DNA from: Streptomyces griseoviridis
GTDB lineage: Bacteria > Actinomycetota > Actinomycetes > Streptomycetales > Streptomycetaceae
NCBI GenBank assembly: GCA_014649155.1
Contig: BMSM01000023.1
Coordinates: forward strand, 1 to 64,000
Length of the DNA stretch: 64,000 bases
Direction: 5' to 3'
In this document: positions 62,901 to 64,000 of the stretch, piece by piece
Layout: every line of letters begins with the position of its first letter
Position numbering within the stretch: the first letter of the stretch is position 1
Position numbers and translations under genes: made by a program
Notes under the pieces: generated by a model
What the model was told of the DNA's origin: nothing
Seen by the model: the letters and a program-made list of their open reading frames with translations, nothing else
The model's database searches: none

Positions 62901-64000
62901 GGGAGACGAGGAGGTACCGGGCACCGGAAGCGCCGGCCCACGGGTTCGGACCGCGTGCCGCCGCGTGTGTTCCGCTCCCGGAGGGCACCTCGTAGGTCTC
63001 CGTGTCCGGCAGGCCGGTGAGCGCCTCCCGGAACGCCGCGAGTTCCCGCTCGGGCAGCGAGGCGTGTCCGATCAGCTCTCCCCGGGCGTCGGCGAGCGGG
63101 GTCAGGGCGAGGGAGCGGACGGGGACGCTCTCGCCGGTCACGGAGTGGACGACGGTCTCCCCTCCGCTCTCCGGGCCGCTCCCGTCGCGCGGGCCGGTTC
63201 CGTCCGTGGCCCGGTCGGTGCCCGGGTCCACGTGGACCCAGTCGCCCGCCGCGTCGCCGTCCTCCGTCCGGCCGACGGGTCGTATCTCCAGGTCGCCCAG
63301 GGCCGAGGGGACGAGGTCGACCCGGCCCGGGTGCGTGTAGACACGGGTGCCGGTCCGGTCGGCCACCGCCCTCGCCAGGTCGAGGCCGTACCGGGCGGCG
63401 TACGGGGCGACCAGGCGCACGGCTCCCGGCCGGGTGCGGTGGGCGGCCACGAGGTCGGCGAACGCGCGCAGCGGCAGGCTCACCGGGCCGTCGGGGCCGT
63501 GGGCGCGGACGGCGGGCGCGGAGTGCCCGGCGACGCCCGGGTCGTAGTCGATCCGCCAGACGGACTCGCCGGGGAGTGCCCGCACCCGGCCGGCCGCCAC
63601 GTCGCGCGTCGGGACGAGGTCGTAGCCGACGCGCCGGCCGGTGCCGTCGATCAGTTCCCGCCGGTCGATGTCGCGCAGCGAGACGGTGCCGTCCGGCACC
63701 GGCGCCGCCCGCCGGGAGGATCCGTCCGCGCGGCGCCGGTCCTGGGGGAACGTCGAGGGCCCGGCGGCCTGCCGGACGGACGAGCTCATCCGCAGCAGGG
63801 CGGGCCCGGCGTCGGTGTCCCGGAGGTCCGGGTCCAGCCCGAGGTCACGCAGGGCGCGCCGGGCCTCTTCCAGCCGGCCCTGCGCGGTGGCCATGGTCCG
63901 GGCCGCGTTCCGGGCCTGCCGCGCGGAGGCGTGTTCCTCGAGAGCCGTGTGGTACGTGGCGAGGGCGCCGGTCAGCCGGGACAGTTCGGGGTCGGTCACC
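38920..64000 (-). CDS. Giant modular protein with lone-cysteine clan CD-like and metallopeptidase-like domains (N-terminus outside window)
   Basis: The minus strand is open without a stop from the window edge to 38920, at least 8,359 codons (roughly 0.9 MDa by my estimate). The GTG at 63999 may or may not be the start, so the gene is treated as partial. Reading all residues by eye I found one cysteine, in SSVTVVTCYAAA (codon 62734-62736), 55 residues after the histidine of YLLVSHG. A HELAH zinc motif lies at 44602-44616. Most of the chain is repeated beta-rich modules of several hundred residues, many closing in a hydrophobic strand plus V-P (LLVPRHL, LLYVPDHYV, VWFPQHL), separated by Pro/Ala or coiled-coil linkers. 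The C-terminus is basic and disordered. I recall that NCBI names such streptomycete giants 'lonely Cys domain-containing', but could not check. A T7SS-linked toxin or surface protein is inferred. Confidence 0.85.
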   Translation of the reverse strand, partial: VTDPELSRLTGALATYHTALEEHASARQARNAARTMATAQGRLEEARRALRDLGLDPDLRDTDAGPALLRMSSSVRQAAGPSTFPQDRRRADGSSRRAAPVPDGTVSLRDIDRRELIDGTGRRVGYDLVPTRDVAAGRVRALPGESVWRIDYDPGVAGHSAPAVRAHGPDGPVSLPLRAFADLVAAHRTRPGAVRLVAPYAARYGLDLARAVADRTGTRVYTHPGRVDLVPSALGDLEIRPVGRTEDGDAAGDWVHVDPGTDRATDGTGPRDGSGPESGGETVVHSVTGESVPVRSLALTPLADARGELIGHASLPERELAAFREALTGLPDTETYEVPSGSGTHAAARGPNPWAGASGARYLLVSHGVAEAPYTNLVTRDGRTLAFTGDQVAAVLRRRASFRAFHARAVRPADSSVTVVTCYAAATPAARATSYVQSLADGLGLPVTGPTGPLEIGVGRVVLVPSGGEAGWRTARPGDETTVFRGFTGLSEVTTGDGPVRPAGTLALSSASSSSGDLPGAAVLEPRPPRPAMPSLDGLLTGLDLGTPPAERAVREHPVTPAAETARQSRDRRDAALVFAPPAYALSQDAGRGAGTETYAFAGDRLPRALRDGVLDLVPSARRAETGRLLDTYLAGAGLDDAVRQAVADRLTLVLRPSGGPLTVTVRLRFGDWTQLTDPRGEPVGDAGTAGVLRDAPPRPLAGQVRDWRESATADRSVDHSLRPYLSLPFSQALAHVPGLGQADSVAQAVLGGFSKRTAYSTATSSGSTRTVRPASAGREVSFLHDVEVGLTVRFAGQDERRSRQVVERALIGTYPRRAVTALPAPAGTRHATGALWTRLSATAATDTAEPGATPDGGPPAAGAASAPGGAAVTLPALSWVDSVTGAAEYRAAVFAAADPATRADPASAAFAALDTFAGVRSLLDGLPDATAGGYYSAPLVSAAGRADAIRVDATLHNPRPVPDSTELSRVDVEDVRSGSVGAASVQGDAAKTGAGAAVTLAAAALGIPAQVPLPTVTFGRSVQYTRPGRQDDSLEVRRLRHTDEPTTVVEFDVRVATRSLAGRPGASARLTARVRMLTADAARYGLSPADAGDTSAGPPADPETTARTRPGRTLTLPPSMGDWLPPTSRITELDPPAAARALRAGLDLVRVHFPGYLSAREPGDALAGAPQPHHITNHLALAEALHPAALARRAHLLTGAGHSVVLTRPAGPDTEQLRVTVRFGLEQADFAYVRSRRGQTEVVHGTSFDLFSSALRQSKAAAGIGVDLGDPTGTESSAPSTRIAPKLSWSRSVDETGGFSVAGAFGGGALWLAEFTGPVTLHLTARPVTGPGQDVAEPVPARAVPARATLVVPEDLALEQDAGGRPRSTLDFTTETDADGTVRRVPRTVDPAPRRSWTPAPGERLPQDALHMVRTDHLFPQAVSLLREAGVHRLDPADEAALRTSLSGLAARIGDLGGAPYPVWRRPAGTGTFTTRAWAEVAVQVRHAGLTALGESGHAFHYDHTAATALVRDSRTGERGVEATVGSAFGPPAQDDAPLAGPDGTRIDLGYGRGTPVTTGHTASGRGDRTRTRVGDHVWAEAPVDLIVTVRRWEEPSLPLTGGFSSRRAAQREITGEPLRTPGLALVPSDAARALGLLDGTAATAGPAGEPQAPRSVAPANVLRGDGFDQALVLGVPDLGPLVQRTLTQVRALGVLSREHADAVEAELWKVAGRQGTAALLETMLSGLPVLVPHRNAISTAMARITLTAELGAPRALGRADDAYLLERAHVLVREGTRTVTRNTSHQGRVGAAGTSDQADLLTDLGSDVARSQVSRAESSGTRSADRREAAALQILRPQVTAFDVRVTVELEAHRALSAAPSLLGVVTPLLGTVGRHTLGTSLLPGELRLGHEERLTRPRTEVVPRPPAAVRPAPARWQRPEPLLSQEVLRDAFVGTIGDLAGLRRATESLVTGLDALTGASPAAHSWQGGLFLLHSKIAAVFSPPYLYQRFLDLVAGGTLHEPVTLPGTGSDLSARLEISADVRGLRGSGPGDLPGTVVQQPHRSVLLPAGRPGADVRLGRPLGSGPALGAPERAADETLVLTGPAGQDGRAFSRLEADSVTWHLVLRPAVGPPRAVRVTVTDQAAVLYVPADVLDALPDDRAGTARGTAEPDGEAAHTQDTDKDRDRDRDRGKGRAADTAREPDDAPDTADDDARAGQDFTDALTRLERAEAELAALTERQAHSSAGGSADAARALEEAEAAAREARQRAQSAADRLSDALDRAERTGRAVRPTPTDALLRDRPGLLGAGLLDGLLRRRGDTAAVPPAETVELRPVPPRRTPAPTRDETTGSTPRPAPDGDPVARPAPDGDTTTRPAPDGNDARRASADDLVSDRSPWGEPVHDRPSWVDLVTARPAREEPAVARRPEDAGPAPVTTAEPEHPWYVDHGLLGHASVTSTAGFGAVAAQEAAEAIAGRLPEALRPLAGDIEAAVRSLLLTSGSHAWEDLLAHGVTLTARGRLVWLRPVLVDVRPAAVAERADGVREYGVRFATTATGRQRTRQRALGAEAATLLGFGTASAVASSMLLGLPQLHAETSARTTDVLRRNVIAGRTLFIGGNRPFTASVRVRVFVDGAEHTPEVTVDRRLRVEFPAEYTGTTAPRPDMTAPPVAAAPSTAVGAPAPRGLDRPVLNAIDISPVVAELHRNLRHAGLDASAAGTFMRHAREMLNERTARTRSRWWLTSGDTSGVIEVPLTAGRSARARLSVRAEVDSLQFAGISPGVQTRDDLGRGIARGTGRATSGSAGVSFGYNAYGFSMPVTEAGSTAPGAKGLLPLFGVGFDRGTGSGLTVTSQTLNHTVLNMSGDQARYRARLRVTVEVGGTGRLRVAPVSRVVEADLGVPLRDGGGAADFERRVLGAVHTPGLLPDAPTVLPGPVAAQPHVRALLRESGTAPVRLRELPERMAAGRPRALDPAEPLALAARRGQGFAMALAMPGSELVGEHLLAALRDQVTPAVRRSTDWAAVGGEVNLFFGRPVLEADLPSMLAGISHTVTVGGARYRLTARALLGDRLSGGGFDMTVNARAARTETVTGKRGSEWRVSAGGGGGVLVPLGEGRRLRVGGLTVRGGLERSVDEQFTAAHAGYRRTETEGAVQEHVYDTVYELSVRREDAAPGRSGAETWWLDPAERLVTQVVVPRQHVPAAPVDAAAVAEAGRVTFQRDWPAATARQLDLAHGGTGGLYPSFLVMPELTRLIAHGYASLAGLPPRWTADRGNWPEEITELTQPSVLAARLGALTGPDGHETVLPKRDGWRYTVRLRLRAYAPRDLGPTGGPTEIEQYAQTVDKFGRDERRTWRVGLSGSVGPQFGVGAFAGNSHGTRHDDGAAVLARTEDPGHGHADPDTGGEHGTVAGESGHAGAGARVVALAQTEAKWAWGRGTGKVAGVVEISRATYAGTPHVLQASPVFEATVVRTKGRRREESVRYLRVERGLELLVPERRLEDLLRPAPEPPSPTAAPVSEPSATTPAPEPSATTPAPEPVASGSGHRALDRRHLLGRPLPGAVHPEILRADGVLREIEQRLQRRGALSATGAAREQLRRALRATFSSDALQSQYTALTGTGVARWFPVPGPFGTTRYVWVRATAEVLPAHSHRPRPEIKFTLRSEAVNEDVTGTERSFKAGAGLGIRTRFGAHDAHGGTELEVGYEVSREHAHEVARQVVDISRANTREGSEEFEHPLNVRVEMRMATEPPAVLAVPLDTARQAARRTLAVLRGDLTAGAPEQLRWGTWYDDGLAADQRVPAEVRLLVPRHLTVAATAPEPPLAEPAGPVTTPHWTDPVPAPAVPQALTDFIHPWEVPAAPAVQRWAKAAAHQPVTAPDLTRDNAWEVPGLVPHDMAGVRYDHHTSTGMLRANVVPLLRHGYRVPVGDRTVTVGFDLTAAVPVGPDEGVKFKARRYQQDHTSPKSEQSTSRGVVVAAGPETGGMPDGDRLYERTTFDVYNRGAGEHQGFEAGETRETNREATRPYRHYRFDVDVVVQPAEGARRALRVPVPGGLYAMLPLDADGRLAGGLEESMAHVFAGREQTPEPVPDTAAAPAESQEPTAPEPTRAEEDAATTSGRTTAGPPAPVPVEDLLEGVRIARAADRPVAVWLPGAEAAGLALDEATLDRLPDLLPADGVLVLGEPVTDGTPAVADRPVTVDALAALLTSAAPGHAPFLAMPGADRIAPALAERMGVPVVAAEHGLVIDPAAGALVAPATPGATGTTALLRFDREHPAGLALGAAPRTAPWSPAEPVAADTAAGRHPDRESEREAEPQPGLGDPVAVHPAARTIGIPRAGLPGLPEVLRTLRSLVRDAGRGVPETVWSLLPQRLLSNYRYLVPDEEGAVGGLLVPLGEAEALITLDPLDPRAVSHPAASYDGVSAPRGDAEEAAPARVTPFGLAAIPEEEEGPRGLVPDRAPGPERFHANEAINASYLTGAFVRSHSGPTTATRGGISMSYGIGVAPGVLQVARVGAGVSGTANASSRSTNWVGDAEGGHVEAAKADSVMLAYRPEWTVRLRTDAARSWDTVAPVRVATDDDRRLLLYVPDHYVREAGEQVIAEGTNGLEDLLPRVHYASGLTGLPALFDRIVEALRGEGLHLPVGSVPREELLQKLWNLDSHLDEAVGDRHGYPFTLHNRYGKPIATVEVHSVRQSRGTRVGSTSDKAPIENVRTAIDGTSGAHGLGQSTTLSAPSAELSLVPLPLVNPALGLGVSASLSMTWNHSDGISSGRTGLSVVVPRDTGPSAAYRVEFQHRAHVAVRGGKLVTTPAVRGQGMVRMPEAEAFAHGFPVDREALNDTAATEPRVPYRPGLLRDTGHRPDDPLHLDLPPHVREGRGIGTGVVEFDEHTVRELHGALAAELRRLGFLTGDRTAPLSDARWWSHAATVDGLLQNHELLDKYVSRRGLESHIDQLLQTGVIIPMTRPRGVLGVDLDLDAVKITLRARPSSAEEAPPEFLGVTRTRPVVYLAMGMETAGQSTGGNRQIGLGIRFRTGFNQLKAAPVGLDLKRTVGATAAVTFLNNRPELLEYNGVVGRHALYLDLTATLELQHSGLQGRLRPGARDPLPIEVPRQRITAYLPPLDTTVSTAVSHRRRTDASVLDRAVVYHVDATGLHEAAVSALDDLTGPQGHADSELHSFTGTIQVRAHLKEIVRGRYTSDQFFDTGFRNTHAAVDVRASLGPSAFAGVLEDFVLGDIGLWMTQTSHTDTSSSGVSWAQAGVTVGGPVGGGSLQGETGATRNWQWNTSATRGQTGAEEMIRLGFGRGYVYRAQADFEVRSRWEKSAKLLPSSHRSDRRLVSGNTVMYVLSEPDALERYAEDALPVPDERLVDVMNRWYAGEVRLSGTTVAGVLSRWMADTPEPADRTAAHPLAGLTLGRRDLARTLAQLHDNGVLPVLDARTRAAFGRRFGLPLSEPGNAFPASGFPEYLTHRNPGGTMLGHSTVRGVSYDTARSTYDIVRAQVDRVAPGLLAARPELWRGDGRRIGRLQGSVNVLQSMLAEGRDSAMWEDLLSPNGHTFYLVNPIGWLLSDVVEIKLSDALDSAPQVYDFRPDSGLEKYGHGYESTSAGNSRDVGQSFTVGKIGGGETYTSHNGGIGVGTGSHQGVTRAETAATERTAYAWGGTYLVHLRHTLTVSVRRLDTAGRPLNTWLTGLYRGLDGARSTTAVTTASGTLDLQVPRGLGEFHPQYGPSGAPDPRPLPELPGDAYVAGTLLDDALPAGQRLMRRLFGADADGSRILNPLLSRLHLTNHLLQATAGHRHLLTDSLFEPGRTSRRARLYLRGDLFGLEVLGPVHGTGTGRYTKHQSGTTASASHDRWRPVASAGTSASGVLAQHDPAKTSDGQSYPPYTGQGGASASWNTGNGLAGAGTENYRREQHIKQQGPVHLVRLRGRYRLEAEPYTRHLLGPATTRPGGVGPLVSDPFTGDVYVELFEAEIGELRARLERTGPPPALPGTAWEKLADAPALDLTALLERAVGGPEGTVFRLGQETARLIRAEDVATRAKGALDAAVLRLDRPELVARARRAMLHWAVETLRSDLEAARATDPAVPAPAALATFEGLLGGPPVPATEESLWDVARQVDRARGELAGGRVPPVALPPLAAVTGLSTTPLLRELAHELDIPVRADLTGTDGTLLHRWVEPNGRVHAFDPLATDGPGVHALTVEQARTAGLLEEDSAVLLDGMGVPASELPRFLAELYRTSVERRSALAEEIRAEAGRRAGADRPSVRTTDAPTPPVVSDARTDGDRASGDDTADAPLRVDAVEEAVRAADTDAGAGTATAAPPAVPTFGAPPARPAPQDAEERTPVPAPDVYASAADPGTAGLVAGLIHLPDGVSRPVAARNELVRLFTRVLRDRDVAARVAASGARVLVLPRGTRLTDLPGVADLTGPPDGPTDTLRGVTHARAGLVVVAEENLLGQDPDLPEAVGHPDGYSTVTHELAHLVHLFGLDETDRALVRTAYEQLLAAGHDAEWADGPRRDTRGAPVDNYASTGVEEYFAQTSTAYLGANRGHDPYTGRPRHNGADWVREHEPLLAPLLRRLYGDHPDSEPPGNPVLATRAEDEATTAARDLDRLTTAPPDPLTVPLPESVADLTETAPPAVPAEERLSSTVATFGTDRPGSLGLVHVAPVPDGTVNWLHERIAEQVEAGRGEDAAFRRALRAELTPARLSSEWPRLFSTHGLPLRASYRGDTYPVALRFTTDTPRRVSARIEEMPDGPPVNIQRWALGVSEAGTTDSVGDLRSLAVSHGHTLPFAHTGWFRRLTLTPQVTYTHNQTTTSVSTSATVMPMAILQSRERSWPVEYTLHAEIRTTGSVRQAVTGTPAPHQWGAPRTAPDPLTVWFPQHLMEPVPDDGAQPRPAPLPTLLEEVPLLAAEAMPEADVFLSDLLDAFAHELGDASEASLNQLRQFLDEGVVRGNLPLMTGGHLSSPTLYTTNGSVIGMLRMRAEISQTPGGETLAGPATRNVVLQSHVLRSVRMSGSAAVTNAAGLGLGVSGGLAFGAPDPAGTEPAGLTLTAQGTLQQQVTHTLTAGGSARTSRSLRTAAPLLRMRTQVVFDVTLVRPDGLEVTPSAGSAPATGKAYPLILRAPSLETVTGAPVRPRHLPPEILHLTDLGATVTPLAVRGAEPLFDHLETWLADHGFLPPRRNRPGGWYHGPLSGAVHLQRLNNQRALDQIRSATGLRAGFDEMTSGGLPVVFELPGITGTQRVSFRLTAERRYLDDQEHGGVTHDRDLAAVQTNNFTGSTVLGDEQLSKVPLVLSGGLQASLSNPFDQRGNLWFQGLTPEYTYSRQSATTTGSSAGTGHEYYLLSPTADGVQVHTLPVTYRASMSYSHGEAPQAVPAEGRVSLAVPTYRTLEHPDERRPAAPGRPRPVTDADAALRDDAVRLPETALIDRAAGSEQLRAAVDDMLAAAGRPPRPEEEAAGETDQGIELRPVPGAWPDAVPEHREPAAAPPAPSPYARWAADALGGAGRAVQSAVASAAARLGASAAGEPLTTPGSVARQVVETALSPHHLNANAFRIFNDSYVIEGTAGSGVLAGTDVVIEVEGYLSGVRELARPGILDYERWVQSVDAAADTRSGTSAHATGVTLAADYGAGTIAPAGHYARRSAVTEGTTVTDTSAVFRVTSENDVPAHRYTADITYKVTVRAGLRNVVTGTVAGRPRFEDSRIVEVPGGLEFLLSDHDLANDPDFAPDALPAKPDPAPRDRALPSWFTASGGRLGFGGVTEVRPPAEETGFRSVFEGTVRELVERVAPGVTVPGSATHLPGVLSRINEHASSLGMRVLAALGPDSRTAFHFVHRSWLGPMLVEVALRAVPDTALDAVRGRRAAGNPGLDTILGHASGAGGSLPVPGSTRQTVTRTTSDTLDASPVVQHDGIRYRPTLAVTRQSGTTDAATSVRERRVWQRTMKDVSEFEVPYRFEVTVSARAMDELLTGMPLRLLYGGADRAVGQVARLLPPSVRDLLPRPVQQVTRHVTADVVLHFNGSDTPAAPVPSDALAEPAVYRTDPALPPVARPGETAVDMEVPPELRALLTGPAWVPTRPFALYHLDALPQLAEALRAVDPALGRPGDLPFSASAEGMLVRLTQLARSGRPTLLSPAATAPFLGQPGTSATSVHMALYAPRGEADSIDAGVDHLEVSTDGFVSQGDLTTSPALGFGASVPLDAAAADRVGPTVPVTGQRTTAGLTHTQTAPRREVLRFGTALAGAERGAHSHQIRALAVLRVVGPRGTRWVVGTVVLRTTETPPADRGTTPAPPSSEAAPRRTTEPAPRAGSPTPPSPRAVPVPRRHLAKPATGTRSRGHRSPTRLPRPDGDPTGPETTDGVPPGDAPA
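44300..44990 (-). other. Zinc metallopeptidase-like domain within the giant protein
   Basis: The segment contains VTHELAHLVHLFGL, with the HExxH histidines coded at 44614-44616 and 44602-44604. About 53 residues later comes GVEEYFAQTSTAYLG (glutamates at 44440-44445), suitable as the third zinc ligand. The lead-in (RVLVLPRGTRLTDLPGVADL, then VVVAEENLLGQDPDLPEAVG) resembles the anthrax lethal-factor-like (ATLF) family. All expected catalytic residues appear present, so it may be active. Confidence 0.7.
45475..45600 (-). other. Partial fold-related segment upstream of the metallopeptidase
   Basis: LLRELAHELDIPVRADLTGT and WVEPNGRVHAFDP repeat the helix, valine strand, Pro/Gly turn pattern of the lone-cysteine domain, without cysteine or the first histidine motif. 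The resemblance is weak and short. Confidence 0.35.
51230..51480 (-). other. Cysteine-less copy of the clan CD-like fold in the giant protein
   Basis: APFLAMPGADRIAPALAERM leads into GVPVVAAEHGLVIDP. This parallels the lone-cysteine segment, where the same strand reads VTVVTCYA and the helix reads YVQSLADGLGLPVTGP. Neither the histidine motif nor the cysteine is kept, so this copy would be structural only. Confidence 0.45.
53439..53492 (-). repeat. 27-bp tandem repeat coding PSATTPAPE
   Basis: Two units of 27 bp (53439-53465 and 53466-53492), with a diverged third, code a Pro/Ala/Thr linker between beta modules of the giant protein. Confidence 0.75.
56911..57000 (-). repeat. 30-bp tandem repeat coding RPAPDGD
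   Basis: Three units begin CCCGTCCGGGG at 56911, 56941 and 56971, an exact 30-bp period, coding RPAPDGD plus three variable residues. It lies in a disordered linker of the giant protein. Confidence 0.9.
57175..57410 (-). other. Coiled-coil segment in the giant protein
   Basis: The coded residues are Ala/Glu/Arg-rich with heptad-like spacing (ALTRLERAEAELAALTERQ, AARALEEAEAAAREARQRAQ, ADRLSDALDRAER). A similar helical stretch opens the visible N-terminal part near 63860-63990. It may act as a spacer or self-association helix. Confidence 0.65.
57481..57516 (-). repeat. Six 6-bp units coding a (D-R/K) run
   Basis: GTCCCT occurs three times in a row from 57481, followed by three one- or two-base variants to 57516, coding alternating Asp and Arg/Lys residues just N-terminal to the coiled coil. 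Changes in unit number keep the frame. Confidence 0.8.
62540..62960 (-). other. Lone-cysteine clan CD peptidase-like domain in the giant protein
   Basis: Two hydrophobic strands end in S-H-G (YLLVSHG, histidine codon 62899-62901) and T-C (SVTVVTCYAA, cysteine codon 62734-62736), the two-block signature of clan CD peptidases such as caspases and toxin CPD domains. A helix and strand follow (SYVQSLADGLGLPVTGPTG), then VVLVPSGGEAGWRTARPGD. This is the only cysteine I found in the visible protein. Autoprocessing is inferred, not shown. Confidence 0.6.
63260..63480 (-). other. Cysteine-less copy of the clan CD-like fold near the visible N-terminus
   Basis: AVRLVAPYAARYGLDLARAV runs into ADRTGTRVYTHPGRVDLVP. 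It aligns by eye with VTVVTCYA, then LADGLGLPVTGP in the lone-cysteine domain, with proline in place of cysteine. It lies about 180 residues N-terminal to the intact copy, as if the pair arose by duplication. Confidence 0.45.

Overview
The window is very GC-rich with strong third-position G/C bias. It carries typical streptomycete gene types: a bldA-type TTA codon, AraC, LAL and LuxR regulators, an actinobacterial ESX/type VII secretion locus, and many GTG starts with AGGAG-like ribosome sites. It reads as a chromosomal stretch of Streptomyces or a close relative. No tRNA, rRNA, insertion sequence, prophage or CRISPR array was recognised.

Layout. 1-4049 (+): the tail of one gene, an FAD/Fe-S 2-hydroxyacid dehydrogenase and an FAH-family hydrolase, closed by a perfect 23-bp hairpin. 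4120-10360 (+): an AraC regulator, a large LAL (ATPase-LuxR) regulator, an alpha/beta hydrolase that has lost its serine nucleophile, and an orphan sugar-binding lipoprotein, ended by a hairpin shared with the convergent gene. 10419-12629 (-): a secreted three-module enzyme (double-psi barrel, GH18, PL7 alginate lyase). 12768-33062 (-): a type VII secretion (T7SS) locus in the order lectin-like membrane protein, EccC, EccD, EccB, a 963-aa protein with a degenerate ADP-ribosyltransferase-like end, a beta-helix-AAA (EccA-like) fusion, two WXG100 proteins, a helical STNG-tailed protein, a 1,326-aa repeat-rich PPE-like substrate, and an SseB-like accessory protein. 33376-37552 (-): an atypical LuxR-type regulator, a class II glutamine amidotransferase, and a polar amino-acid ABC importer with two permeases and a binding protein but no ATPase. 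38008-38919 (+): a LysR regulator. 38920-64000 (-): the 3' part of one enormous open reading frame, at least 8,359 codons and running off the window.

The giant protein is the main point of interest. By eye its 8,359 visible residues contain one cysteine. That cysteine sits in a hydrophobic-strand/T-C motif 55 residues after a hydrophobic-strand/S-H-G motif, which is the layout of a clan CD (caspase/CPD-like) peptidase dyad. A zinc-metallopeptidase motif (HELAH plus a downstream E-E-Y-F) resembling the anthrax lethal-factor-like family lies about 6,000 residues later. Cysteine-less copies of the first fold recur in the giant protein. The same fold signature appears in the 963-aa T7SS protein between eccB and the EccA-like gene. 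This links the giant protein to the T7SS locus and suggests a secreted, self-processing toxin or surface system. The link is an inference from sequence resemblance and proximity; nothing here shows secretion.
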